Below, one piece after another: positions 9,535 to 17,740 of a stretch of 37,812 nucleotides of DNA. Location of the stretch: contig JALRDC010000044.1 of the NCBI GenBank assembly GCA_023262245.1, forward strand, positions 1-37,812, in the 5' to 3' direction. The position numbers and the translations under genes were made by a program. Position 1 is the first letter of the stretch; each line of letters begins with the position of its first letter. The notes below the pieces were generated by a model that was not told the origin of the DNA, searched no databases, and saw nothing but the letters and a program-made list of their open reading frames with translations. The DNA comes from Flavobacteriaceae bacterium (GTDB taxonomy: Bacteria; Bacteroidota; Bacteroidia; Flavobacteriales; Flavobacteriaceae).

Positions 9535-10488
9535 ATGGCAGTAGTAGTATATTTAGAATCACAGGAGGGTCAAATAAAAAAAGCAGGATTAGAAGTTGCC
9601 TCTTATGCAAGAGCAATAGCAGATGCTCAAGGCCTAAATGTAGTTGGTGTAGGTTTTAATCTCGAAAATCCCGAGCAACTTAATTCCTTCGGAGTGGACA
9701 AGTTATATTTAATAAATACCCAAGGTGACCAATTTTTTGATATTACCCGATATGGCGAAAGTATAGCAGAAATTGTAACAAAAGAAAATGCAAAACTTTG
9801 CGTGGTATCGTCCTCGGCAAACGGGCGCTATTTGGGACCAATTCTAGCAGCAAAAATTAACGCTGCCTATCTTTCTAATGTAGTATCGCTTCCCTCCCAA
9901 TACGAACCTTTACAAGTAAAACGTTCCTGTTTTACCAACAAAGCATTTAATATAACCCAAAGTCATAAAGAAATTACTGTACTATCCCTATCCTCCAATT
10001 CCTTTGGGCTAAAAGAAAAACCAGGAACCACAGAAGTTATAGAGGGGAGTTATTCTAGCGCAACAACCAGCTTAAAAGTTACTACAGTAGATAAAACCTC
10101 AGATAAAGTCACCATTGCTGATGCAGATATCGTTGTTTCTGGAGGTCGAGGGTTAAAAGGTCCAGAGCACTGGCATTTGATTGAAGACCTAGCGGATGTT
10201 TTAGGTGCTGCTACAGCTTGTTCAAAGCCTGTTTCTGATATGGGGTGGAGACCTCACAGCGAACACGTAGGTCAAACAGGAAAACCTGTCGCCTCAAATT
10301 TGTATATTGCTATAGGTGTTTCCGGAGCCATTCAGCATTTGGCGGGAATTAATTCTTCCAAGGTTAAGGTTGTTATTAACTCTGATCCTGAAGCGCCCTT
10401 TTTTAAAGCAGCAGATTACGGTATTGTTGGTGATGCTTTTGAAGTGGTTCCCAAATTGACAGAAAAATTAAAAGCCCGAAAGGTATAG
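9535..10488 (+). CDS. etfA: Electron transfer flavoprotein, alpha subunit
   Basis: FAD-carrying subunit of ETF. The C-terminal FAD domain is clear: VVSGGRGLKGPEHW at about 200-213, the flavin-contact motif SEHVGQTGK at 242-250, and GVSGAIQHLAG at 261-271, followed by INSDPEAPFFKAADYGIVGD. The 317-residue length matches aerobic Bacteroidota EtfA. The N-terminal domain resembles EtfB in fold (HUP superfamily). It lies 10 bases downstream of etfB and 14 bases upstream of the CoA-transferase A gene, so all four genes are probably one transcript. The SEHVGQTGK form suggests the ordinary electron-transferring rather than the bifurcating type, a weak inference. Confidence 0.94.
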   Translation: MAVVVYLESQEGQIKKAGLEVASYARAIADAQGLNVVGVGFNLENPEQLNSFGVDKLYLINTQGDQFFDITRYGESIAEIVTKENAKLCVVSSSANGRYLGPILAAKINAAYLSNVVSLPSQYEPLQVKRSCFTNKAFNITQSHKEITVLSLSSNSFGLKEKPGTTEVIEGSYSSATTSLKVTTVDKTSDKVTIADADIVVSGGRGLKGPEHWHLIEDLADVLGAATACSKPVSDMGWRPHSEHVGQTGKPVASNLYIAIGVSGAIQHLAGINSSKVKVVINSDPEAPFFKAADYGIVGDAFEVVPKLTEKLKARKV

Positions 10489-10502
10489 GGATGTAAAAAA
10501 TC

Positions 10503-11201
10503 ATGATTCGAAAAAAAGTGGATACGGTCACTCAGGCTCTTGAAGGAATTCAAAGCGGGATGACAATAATGCTTGGAGGTTTTGGATTATGTGGGATCCC
10601 AGAAAATTTAATCAGTGCTTTAGCACAATCTTCACATAAGAATTTTACTTGTATTTCTGCAAACGTTGGCGTAGATGATTTTGGTTTAGGATTGCTCTTC
10701 AACCAAAAGAAAATAAAAACCATGATTGGATCCTATGTAGGAGAAAATGAAGAATTTGAACGACAAATGTTGTCCAAAGAAATTGATGTCATTTTAACTC
10801 CTATGGGTACACTAGCCGAAAAATGTAGAGCAGCAAAAGTAGGTATCCCAGCTTTTTTCACCCCTGCAGGTTTCGGAACAGAAGTTGCAGAAGGAAAAGA
10901 AATTAGAGCATTTAATGGAAAACAGTACCTACTCGAAACTGCATATCAAGCAGACTTTTCTCTGGTTAAAGCATGGAAGGGTGACGAAACGGGAAATTTA
11001 ATTTTTAAAGGAACAGCAAGAAATTTTAATCCCTTGATGTGTGGAGCTGCAACAATTACTGTTGCTGAGGTTGAGGAATTAGTCCCACCAGGGGCTTTGG
11101 ATCCTAATGAAATTCATACTCCTGGAATTTTTGTAGATCGTATTTTCCAGGGAGAGCAATACGAAAAACGAATTGAAAGACGAACTGTAAAGTACCCATA
11201 G
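10503..11201 (+). CDS. scoA: 3-oxoacid CoA-transferase, subunit A
   Basis: Alpha subunit of a class I CoA-transferase, probably moving CoA from succinyl-CoA to a 3-oxoacid such as acetoacetate. Family motifs are GGFGLCGIPENLI near residue 24 and FTPAGFGTEVAEGKE near residue 120, then FKGTARNFNPLMCGAATITVAEVEE. It has 232 residues, as in two-subunit enzymes. The adjoining subunit B starts three bases after its stop. Neighbouring ETF genes fit a role in ketone-body or branched-chain/fatty-acid breakdown. Exact acceptor specificity cannot be read by eye; acetate CoA-transferases of the AtoDA type are the main alternative. Confidence 0.9.
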   Translation: MIRKKVDTVTQALEGIQSGMTIMLGGFGLCGIPENLISALAQSSHKNFTCISANVGVDDFGLGLLFNQKKIKTMIGSYVGENEEFERQMLSKEIDVILTPMGTLAEKCRAAKVGIPAFFTPAGFGTEVAEGKEIRAFNGKQYLLETAYQADFSLVKAWKGDETGNLIFKGTARNFNPLMCGAATITVAEVEELVPPGALDPNEIHTPGIFVDRIFQGEQYEKRIERRTVKYP

Positions 11202-11203
11202 AG

Positions 11204-11860
11204 ATGGCATTAAGCAAAAATGATATTGCCAAGCGCATCGCTCAGGAACTTCGTTCTGGATATTATGTTAATCTCGGAATTGGGATACCAACCTTAGTAG
11301 CAAATCATATTCCAAAAAATATAGCGATTGAATTTCAAAGTGAAAATGGAATTCTGGGTATGGGTCCTTTCCCCAAAGAAGGCTCAGAAGATGCAGACCT
11401 TATCAATGCAGGAAAACAAACCATAACAGCTTTGCCTGGAGCAAGTTTTTTTGATTCCGCATTAAGTTTTGGTATGATTCGAGGCAGGCATATTGATTTA
11501 ACCGTATTGGGGGCAATGGAAGTTTCAGAAACGGGAGATATCGCTAATTGGAAAATTCCAGGAAAATTGGTCAAAGGAATGGGAGGAGCAATGGACTTGG
11601 TTTCCTCTGCAGAAAATATTATTGTTGCTATGATGCATACTGATCCAAAGGGAGCCTCCAAACTCAAAACAAAATGTAGTTTACCCTTAACTGGTGTAAA
11701 ATGCGTAAAACGGATCGTAACAAATCTAGCGGTTATAGATATTGTTGCTGAGGGTTTTTTACTAAAAGAAAGAGCTCCCGATGTCACCCTAGAAGAAATA
11801 AAAGAAGCGACAGAGGGTAACTTAATCATTCCCGCTGAAGTACCTGTGGTTAAACTTTAA
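11204..11860 (+). CDS. scoB: 3-oxoacid CoA-transferase, subunit B
   Basis: Beta subunit carrying the catalytic glutamate of class I CoA-transferases. VNLGIGIPTLVANHIP at 22-37 is the N-terminal family motif. The catalytic Glu is Glu47 in SENGILGMGP, matching the ENGILG motif of succinyl-CoA:3-oxoacid transferase. LTVLGAMEVSETGDIANW and VKGMGGAMDLV follow as expected. The 218-residue size is standard. It is the last gene of the etfBA-scoAB run; 71 bases of AT-rich DNA without an obvious terminator separate it from the next gene. Confidence 0.92.
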   Translation: MALSKNDIAKRIAQELRSGYYVNLGIGIPTLVANHIPKNIAIEFQSENGILGMGPFPKEGSEDADLINAGKQTITALPGASFFDSALSFGMIRGRHIDLTVLGAMEVSETGDIANWKIPGKLVKGMGGAMDLVSSAENIIVAMMHTDPKGASKLKTKCSLPLTGVKCVKRIVTNLAVIDIVAEGFLLKERAPDVTLEEIKEATEGNLIIPAEVPVVKL

Positions 11861-11931
11861 CTTCACTCGCTCTTTTTAATGAATCGTTTAATTAAGAATT
11901 TAGTATTTTTAATAAATTTTAAAATTCATTT

Positions 11932-12657
11932 ATGACACGCATTTTTATTTATTGTCTATTGTTATTCGTAGCAAGTTGCAATGAGACCCCAAAAAAAGAA
12001 CTCAAAAAAGAAAACGTTCCAGTGGATCAAGAATGGATTTCATTATCTCCAAAAGATAGTTTTGAAGGATGGCATATATTTCAAAATGAAGAAGGGACAA
12101 AAAGCGGATGGACAGTTGAAGAGGGTGTTTTTACTTTTGATAAAGAAAACTCCAAAGGTAAAGGAAATAAGAGTCTGGTTACGGATGCCCTTTTTACAAA
12201 TTTTGAAATTGAATTTGAATGGAAATTATCTCCCAATTCAAACAGCGGGTTTATGTGGGGCGTAAGTGAAGATCCTAAGTACGATCATCCTTTTGTAACA
12301 GGACCTGAAATTCAAATTATTGATGCCGATGTTTATGGTGACGATCCAGAACATCAGGTACATACCGTAGGGGCACTGTACGACATGATACCTCCAACCA
12401 ATATTGTTGCTAAAAAAGCAGGAGCTTGGAACAAATATAACATCACAATAGATCATTCTAAAAATGAAGGAATCATTGTGCTCAATGGATCTGAAATTAA
12501 CCGTTTTCCTTTGTCAGGAGACAAGTGGGATGCACTGGTAAAGAAAAGTAAATTTGCAACTATGGAAGGTTTTGGAAAATTTAAAGAAGGGCGCATCAGC
12601 CTGCAAGATCACCCTGGTGTAATTTCATATAAAAATATTAAGATTAAGAGACTGTAA
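11932..12657 (+). CDS. DUF1080 (3-keto-disaccharide hydrolase-type) lipoprotein
   Basis: A 241-residue lipoprotein: MTRIFIYCLLLFVASC gives a lipobox with Cys16. The rest is one DUF1080 domain, a concanavalin-like beta-sandwich, shown by SFEGWHIFQNE, GWTVEEGVFTF, FEIEFEWKLSPNSNSGFMWG, GPEIQIIDAD, and the closing GRISLQDHPGVISYKNIKI. Members of this family have been linked to hydrolysis of 3-keto-glycosides or to glycan binding; no catalytic assignment can be made here. It stands alone after scoB, and the following small gene begins one base after its stop. Function in carbohydrate handling at the envelope is inferred from the family. Confidence 0.85.
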   Translation: MTRIFIYCLLLFVASCNETPKKELKKENVPVDQEWISLSPKDSFEGWHIFQNEEGTKSGWTVEEGVFTFDKENSKGKGNKSLVTDALFTNFEIEFEWKLSPNSNSGFMWGVSEDPKYDHPFVTGPEIQIIDADVYGDDPEHQVHTVGALYDMIPPTNIVAKKAGAWNKYNITIDHSKNEGIIVLNGSEINRFPLSGDKWDALVKKSKFATMEGFGKFKEGRISLQDHPGVISYKNIKIKRL

Positions 12658-12658
12658 T

Positions 12659-13003
12659 TTGATTCCGCTTGAAAGATATAAAGGTGTAATACTATCAGGG
12701 GTTTCCGGACTCCTGATAGCAATGCTTTTAATCCCAATGGGATTAAAGCTAGAACACGCTTACAGCTTTCATGCCAAAACAAAAGAATGCAAACACAGTA
12801 AGACCCATATTCACGCTGAGAATTCACATGATGATTTCTTAGACTATTATTTTCAACCTTTAGTTGATGAATCTTCACCTGTTTTTAATTTCAAGACATT
12901 TGAAATCAAAAACATTAAGGTAAATTTTTACCAGCACGTTTTTTATTCAAAACCCTACAAAGGCTTAGGTTTGAGAGCCCCACCAGTATTGCTGTTTTCC
13001 TAG
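12659..13003 (+). CDS. Small membrane-anchored His/Cys-rich protein upstream of a TonB receptor
   Basis: A 114-residue protein of unknown function. The start is read as TTG at 12659, because an ATG start at 12719 would cut into the hydrophobic segment at residues 9-28 (GVILSGVSGLLIAMLLIPMG). After it comes a short metal-ligand-like cluster, CKHSKTHIHAENSH (residues 43-56), then a soluble part ending in LRAPPVLL. This plan of a single membrane or signal segment, His/Cys cluster and a terminal R-(A/G)-P-P resembles small proteins I associate with metal-type TonB receptors in Flavobacteria. It precedes a lipoprotein and such a receptor, so metal uptake or sensing is inferred, not shown. Confidence 0.65.
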   Translation: MIPLERYKGVILSGVSGLLIAMLLIPMGLKLEHAYSFHAKTKECKHSKTHIHAENSHDDFLDYYFQPLVDESSPVFNFKTFEIKNIKVNFYQHVFYSKPYKGLGLRAPPVLLFS

Positions 13004-13011
13004 AATAAATA

Positions 13012-13043
13012 GGGTATTAAATTTTATAAAAACTTAATATCCC
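13012..13043 (+). other. Imperfect hairpin between the small protein and lipoprotein genes
   Basis: GGGTATTAA pairs with TTAATATCCC with one bulged base. There is no T-run after it, so it is more likely a transcript-processing or stabilising structure than a terminator. Confidence 0.3.
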
Positions 13044-13078
13044 AAACAGAAATACATAAATCTTAAAACCAGAATAAA

Positions 13079-13627
13079 ATGAAAATAGTAATTAACCCAA
13101 TCTATAATCTCTTTATACTCTTTCTAACCTTGTCGTTCACCTCTTGTGAAAAAGATACTCCAGAAATAGTTGAGGAACAAGAAGTAATAACAACAGTTAC
13201 AATAGAATTTAAAGCTGCTGATGCCTCTTCGCAAACCTTTAAATGGCAAATGGATCAAGCCAATACGCAAACCATCACATTAAAAACCAATACACCTTAT
13301 GAGGTATCGATTGCTTTTTTAGATGAAAGTGATCCTGGAAATGTTAAGGTTATTACAGAGGAAGTAGCGGAGGAAGCAGACGAACACCAAATATTTTACG
13401 AATTTTCTGATGTTACTGTCTCTTACACCTCGGGAGAAAGTGATGCTTTGGATAGTAATAACAATCCTGTATTTATTCACAGTATTTGGACTGCTAGTTC
13501 CACTGGGACAGGGTTTGCAAGAGCATATTTGATACATGAGCCAACTACAAAAAGCAGTACAACCAGAAATGGTTTTGGGGGTGAGACCGATGTTGCGATA
13601 GATATCCCAATAACTATTGTGGATTAA
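13079..13627 (+). CDS. Lipoprotein encoded with a TonB receptor (Bacteroidota family of unknown function)
   Basis: A 182-residue lipoprotein with signal peptide and lipobox ending at Cys23 (SFTSC), followed by acidic residues. The body is predicted beta-rich and ends with GGETDVAIDIPITIV. The stretch EEADEHQIFYEF and the ending match a recurrent family in Flavobacteria encoded beside TonB receptors, sometimes labelled type 1 periplasmic-binding-fold protein, a label I cannot confirm. Its stop overlaps the receptor ATG by one base (TAATG), so the two are tightly coupled and it is probably the accessory lipoprotein of that receptor. The substrate is unknown. Confidence 0.75.
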   Translation: MKIVINPIYNLFILFLTLSFTSCEKDTPEIVEEQEVITTVTIEFKAADASSQTFKWQMDQANTQTITLKTNTPYEVSIAFLDESDPGNVKVITEEVAEEADEHQIFYEFSDVTVSYTSGESDALDSNNNPVFIHSIWTASSTGTGFARAYLIHEPTTKSSTTRNGFGGETDVAIDIPITIVD

Positions 13628-16050
13628 TGAAGCGCTCTGTTTTTCGGCTTCTAATATTTGTAGTCGTCATTACCCTAAAAGGAAGTCCGATTTTGTATGG
13701 TCAATCATGTAATTATTCTTTAAAAGGGAATATTCTAGATTTGCATGATCAATCTCCTATTTTTGGTGCTCTCATTACAATTGAGGGCACCACTTTTTTT
13801 TCACAAACCGATGAATTTGGTACTTATAATTTTGAAAACCTTTGTCCTGGAACTTATTTATTCTTGATAGAACACCCGCAATGTGATTCATTAAAGCGGA
13901 AAATAACGATTCGCCAAAATCAAGTTTTAAATTTTAAACTGGAACACCATATAAATGAATTGGAAGAAATCACCGTATCTGACTCAAAGTTAGAACAGAT
14001 TACTAATTCTGCCCAAGAAGCCCGACTCAATGCAGATCAAATCTTGGAATATAGTAGTAAAAGCCTTGCTGATGCTTTGAATACACTTTCGGGGGTTTCA
14101 GTTTTACGAACAGGAAATAGTATTGCAAAACCTCTCATTCATGGAATGTACGGAAGTAGGGTGGGTATTGTTTCTAATGGGATGCGACTTAGAGATCAAG
14201 AATGGGGAGCAGACCACGCTCCTAATATTGACCTTAACGCATTTGAAACTATACAAGTAGTTAAAGGCGCTGCTGCTTTAAAATACGGGGGGGATACCCC
14301 TGGGGGAATTATCGTGTTAGCTCCTGCTAAAAAAGTCCTAAAAGACAGTTTATATGGTAATACAGTCCTGAATATGGAAACCAATGGCCGTGGCGGAAGT
14401 ATCTCGTCAAGGTGGGTTAAAACCTTTAAATCAGGTTTTTATTATAGTGGTCAACTAACAGCAAAAAGGTTCGGAGACTTTCAAGCTCCAAATTATAATT
14501 TGACAAATACAGGACTTCAAGAAGGGAATCTATCCTTTAAACTAGGAAGTAATAGAATTGTTGAAGGATGGGAGTTTAATTATTCGCGTTTTTCTAATGA
14601 GGTAGGCATTCTGCGTGCCGCTCATATTGGCAATATACAAGATCTCGCAACAGCATTGGCGTCAAATATTCCTTTGAGAGTGAACCCTTTCACCTACGAC
14701 ATTAATGCTCCAAAACAACAAGGAACCCACCAAAACATTCAAATTTCGTATTTCTCAACTACTAAAAATCAAGCAAAATGGAAATGGGAATATAGTTATC
14801 AAATAAACCAAAGAAAAGAATTTGATGTTAGGAGAGGAACTCGTTCAGAGCTCGCTGCCATTGACTTAAAACTCCAAACCCATGCGCTTTCTGGGAATTA
14901 TACATGGAAGAAATTCGAAAATTGGAAATATGAATGGGGAATTAACAGTTTACTACAAGACAATTTTTCAAATCCTAACACAGGAGTAAAACGATTAATC
15001 CCCGATCATTTAAAAATTGAATTGGGAAGCTATATCCTTGGTGTTTACAAGCCAAATAATATGTTTAGTTGGGATTGGGGACTTCGACTGGATGGTGTAC
15101 TTATAGATGCACTAAAATATTATGATGAAAGAGATTGGATCGAAAGAGGTTATGCAGATGAATTTGAACTTTTTGAAATTCAAGACATGGGGACACAACT
15201 ATTAACTAATCCAAAGTTTAACTTTCTTAATATTGCTGGTCAAACTGGAGTGGTATTTGGTTTCGGAAAAGGTTTTGAGTCTAACGTGTCTTACATTCTA
15301 TCTCAGCGAGCACCAAATGCGTCAGAATTGTTTAGCGATGGGTTGCATCATTCTTTAGCAACAATAGAATACGGTAACTTAAGATTACAAAAAGAAACAA
15401 TACACAAACTGCTTTTAGGGGTGTCTAAGACATCAGATTCATTTCAAACCACAATCTCACCTTATGTTTCAAAAGCAAAAAATTATATCTTCATAGTTCC
15501 CAGAGGACTAGAGCAAACCATAAGGGGTGCTTTTCCTTTTTGGCAATATGACGCAACCAATGCCTTGTTTTTTGGAATCGATTTAAATGCTGATTTAGAT
15601 TTAAGTCCAGAATTGAATTTTAATTGGTCAGCATCCTACACTTATGCTCAAGATTTAGAGGCCAATTTACCCTTAATTTCAATCCCTCCATTTAACAGTA
15701 CTCAAAAAATAAAATATACTTCGAATTCAAAAAAATGGGATTTGGAAATAGCCCACCAAAGGGTATCAAAACAATTGCGATTTCCAGACAATAATTTTAA
15801 ATTCAATACTATTAAAATGGGTACTATAGTACCCGAAACAGTAGATATAAGTACCCCTCCCGAGAGTTTTAACAAGTTAGATATGATTTTTTCATTATAT
15901 TTGAAAAGAAGCAAAATCCTCAAAAGCTACCTAAAAGTGATGATTAAAAACATTACAAACAATGACTACAGAGACTACCTTAATCGATTCAGGTATTACG
16001 CTGCAGAAAACGGCAGGAATATCCAATTGCAACTAAATTTTATTTATTAA
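13627..16050 (+). CDS. TonB-dependent outer-membrane receptor, probable metal type
   Basis: An 807-residue receptor. A signal peptide (MKRSVFRLLIFVVVI..., cleavage likely after LYG or GQS) leads to a carboxypeptidase-D-like domain at about 30-110 (SLKGNILDLHDQSPIFGAL), the TonB-proximal ELEEITVSDS, and the plug from about 140 with KPLIHGMYGSRVGIVSNGM and QVVKGAAALKYGGDTPGG. A beta-barrel runs to the end (NIQLQLNFIY). EWGADHAPNID in the plug and the short His/Cys-rich protein upstream recall zinc- or copper-linked receptors such as the ZnuD type. That assignment is inference; siderophore or other cargo remains possible. It starts one base inside the lipoprotein gene and is followed nine bases later by a YhhN-like gene. 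Confidence 0.88.
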   Translation: MKRSVFRLLIFVVVITLKGSPILYGQSCNYSLKGNILDLHDQSPIFGALITIEGTTFFSQTDEFGTYNFENLCPGTYLFLIEHPQCDSLKRKITIRQNQVLNFKLEHHINELEEITVSDSKLEQITNSAQEARLNADQILEYSSKSLADALNTLSGVSVLRTGNSIAKPLIHGMYGSRVGIVSNGMRLRDQEWGADHAPNIDLNAFETIQVVKGAAALKYGGDTPGGIIVLAPAKKVLKDSLYGNTVLNMETNGRGGSISSRWVKTFKSGFYYSGQLTAKRFGDFQAPNYNLTNTGLQEGNLSFKLGSNRIVEGWEFNYSRFSNEVGILRAAHIGNIQDLATALASNIPLRVNPFTYDINAPKQQGTHQNIQISYFSTTKNQAKWKWEYSYQINQRKEFDVRRGTRSELAAIDLKLQTHALSGNYTWKKFENWKYEWGINSLLQDNFSNPNTGVKRLIPDHLKIELGSYILGVYKPNNMFSWDWGLRLDGVLIDALKYYDERDWIERGYADEFELFEIQDMGTQLLTNPKFNFLNIAGQTGVVFGFGKGFESNVSYILSQRAPNASELFSDGLHHSLATIEYGNLRLQKETIHKLLLGVSKTSDSFQTTISPYVSKAKNYIFIVPRGLEQTIRGAFPFWQYDATNALFFGIDLNADLDLSPELNFNWSASYTYAQDLEANLPLISIPPFNSTQKIKYTSNSKKWDLEIAHQRVSKQLRFPDNNFKFNTIKMGTIVPETVDISTPPESFNKLDMIFSLYLKRSKILKSYLKVMIKNITNNDYRDYLNRFRYYAAENGRNIQLQLNFIY

Positions 16051-16059
16051 ATAAATTAG

Positions 16060-16734
16060 TTGATTTTGAAAATTAGTCCCCTTATTTTATTTCTAGTAAT
16101 TACCTTTTTGGATAGCTACTTAGTTGGTTCTGGTCAAGAACTCTATCAAAAGTTCATTGAGCCCTTAATTACGCCCACCCTATTTATATATTATTGGGTT
16201 AATTCACCTGAAAAAAGCACAAGTCTCATCACGGTTTTTTTATTTCTTTGGACAGGAGATCTTTTACTTCTTTTTGAAACGTCTGATTTACATTTAAAAT
16301 GGTCTGTATTTTGTTATTTTGTCGTGCAAATATTTTTGATTTTGCATTTCTTTAAATACTTCAAAGGCTACTCTCTTAGAGAACACCTTCTAGGGGTATT
16401 GTTATATGGATCTTATTTAGTGGTTTTTTTAAATCATGTTTACATATCTTTAGACGATATGCGTATTCATGGTGTTGTTTATGGTCTTACGCTTTCTTTT
16501 CTAGGAAGTTTTACAATCATGTGGTTATTAAAACAGTATACCAAGCCCATTGCTTTACTGACCAGTGGCCTTTTTATTTTCTCTATTCGTGACGTATTAA
16601 TTACCTACAATAAACGCTATTTTGAGGAAGAATTTTTTACCTTTCCAGTTCCTTTGTTGCACGCTATTGGTTTTTTATTGATTGTTCAAAGTTTCCTTTT
16701 GTTGGAACAAAAACGATTCTCATCTTCGGGCTAA
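16060..16734 (+). CDS. YhhN/TMEM86-like multi-pass membrane protein (copy 1)
   Basis: A 224-residue polytopic membrane protein with about seven or eight hydrophobic segments. The start is a TTG at 16060, with a second TTG two codons later. Its pattern fits the YhhN family (lysoplasmalogenase-like): LFLWTGDLLLLFE with Asp67 after the second segment and LFIFSIRDVLITYNKRYF with Asp178 near the end correspond to the family's two conserved acidic positions. Known relatives hydrolyse vinyl-ether lysolipids, but bacterial copies are mostly uncharacterised. It lies nine bases after the TonB receptor and ten bases before an exported-protein gene, so it is likely in the same operon. Similarity is weak by eye, so the name is provisional. 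Confidence 0.6.
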   Translation: MILKISPLILFLVITFLDSYLVGSGQELYQKFIEPLITPTLFIYYWVNSPEKSTSLITVFLFLWTGDLLLLFETSDLHLKWSVFCYFVVQIFLILHFFKYFKGYSLREHLLGVLLYGSYLVVFLNHVYISLDDMRIHGVVYGLTLSFLGSFTIMWLLKQYTKPIALLTSGLFIFSIRDVLITYNKRYFEEEFFTFPVPLLHAIGFLLIVQSFLLLEQKRFSSSG

Positions 16735-16744
16735 ATTTAAAGGA

Positions 16745-17299
16745 ATGTTTATTAAGATTAGATGTTTTGCTTTTTTGATGTTAACTTCTTATGCAATAAA
16801 TGCACAAGATAACTTTAAAACGGAAGGTTTATACAACGACCCATCTGTGGAGACGCAAAGAGCATTTGTTGAAGAAATACTCTACATAGCGGGGTATGTG
16901 CCCGAATATATTCAGATCTATCAAACGCTTCCCAATAACGCTCATGTTTATCGTGTTAAATTAGATTCAGTAACAGGAGGATTTATGTTTGTGCGTTGGG
17001 ATAAAGAAAAAAAAGAACATTTTATTGCCAACAAAATGATAGATCCAGGGCTTTATTACAATTTGAAGACAGCCAGAGAGATTATGCGGAAACAAACTAA
17101 AAAGGCCAGTTTTGATGTAGAGGACGCTGCACTACAAGCTGCAGACCAAGAACAAATTAATGATACAGACCTTTTAGAGTTACGATCGCTATACGACAAG
17201 AGAGAACAAGAAAAAAAGAATTTAATTAATGAAGCTGAATTAAAAATTCAACAAAAAGAACAACGTAAAATTGAACGAAAAAATTCTAAAAAAAATTAA
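16745..17299 (+). CDS. Exported protein of unknown function with charged C-terminal helix
   Basis: I do not recognise this 184-residue protein. The start is the ATG at 16745, preceded by AAAGGA, and it gives a clean signal peptide MFIKIRCFAFLMLTSYAINA with cleavage before Gln21. The mature part has a compact region (ILYIAGYVPEYIQIYQTLPN, then YRVKLDSVTGGFMFVRWDKE) that may be a small alpha/beta domain. From residue about 130 it is a long Lys/Glu/Gln-rich helix, probably coiled coil, ending in KNSKKN. It follows the YhhN-like gene by ten bases and converges with a small XRE regulator. A periplasmic location is likely. Confidence 0.7.
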   Translation: MFIKIRCFAFLMLTSYAINAQDNFKTEGLYNDPSVETQRAFVEEILYIAGYVPEYIQIYQTLPNNAHVYRVKLDSVTGGFMFVRWDKEKKEHFIANKMIDPGLYYNLKTAREIMRKQTKKASFDVEDAALQAADQEQINDTDLLELRSLYDKREQEKKNLINEAELKIQQKEQRKIERKNSKKN

Positions 17300-17323
17300 A
17301 TTTTAAAAAATAATCTTGAATAT

Positions 17324-17539
17324 TTATTCATCAATATTTTCAAAAAATTCAGAAATTTTTATTTCTAGACCATCACAAATTTTTTTTAAATAACTTATAG
17401 ATATGTTTGTTTCTCCTTTTTCAATTAGTGAAGCATATTTTCTATCTATATCAATAAGCATTGCTAGTTTTTCTTGAGACAATCCCTTCCTTTTTCTTAA
17501 TTGCTTGATTTCTTTGGATACCTTTTTTAAGAACTCCAT
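17324..17539 (-). CDS. Small XRE-family HTH transcriptional regulator
   Basis: A 71-residue single-domain Cro/C1-type helix-turn-helix protein. The domain covers residues 5-65: IKQLRKRKGLSQEKLAMLI (first two helices), DIDRKYASLIEKGETNISI (recognition helix and following turn), then YLKKICDGLEIKISEFF. Similar stand-alone proteins occur as autoregulators, as restriction-modification controllers and in toxin-antitoxin or phage loci. No such partner is visible here: the neighbours are an exported protein and a membrane protein. It is transcribed away from the YhhN-like gene at 17741 across a 200-base AT-rich region, so it may control that gene or itself. The local DNA is notably AT-rich. Confidence 0.85.
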   Translation of the reverse strand: MEFLKKVSKEIKQLRKRKGLSQEKLAMLIDIDRKYASLIEKGETNISISYLKKICDGLEIKISEFFENIDE

Positions 17540-17632
17540 ATTAAATATAATTGTAATAATTTTTGAAACATTAAAATCTACAAAAAAAAAGGAAACTTTC
17601 TATTGTATTAAAATACCACGGATTGAAGTACA

Positions 17633-17663
17633 TTGATTTTTTTATTCTGACTCAGTATATTTC
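17633..17663 (+). promoter_or_regulatory. Bacteroidota-type promoter for the second YhhN-like gene
   Basis: TTG at 17633-17635, then 20 bases, then TATATTTC at 17656-17663, one base off TAnnTTTG. Transcription would start near 17670, about 70 bases before the ATG at 17741. The rest of the 200-base gap (17540-17740) shows only AT-rich DNA. Confidence 0.5.
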
Positions 17664-17740
17664 TGCGTTATCCGATAGTACTCAAATCATTTTCAAGCCA
17701 ATTTCATCTTAAGTGGAAGGGAGTATTGAATCAATGAATA

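Noticed and set aside
11335-11829. A 164-codon open frame on the minus strand opposite scoB.
   Set aside because: It lies wholly inside a well-supported CoA-transferase gene with all family motifs; its Ser/Ile/Pro-rich translation looks like an antisense shadow.
17324-17539. XRE protein as part of a toxin-antitoxin, restriction or phage module.
   Set aside because: No toxin, methylase, nuclease or phage gene is adjacent; neighbours are an exported protein and a membrane protein.
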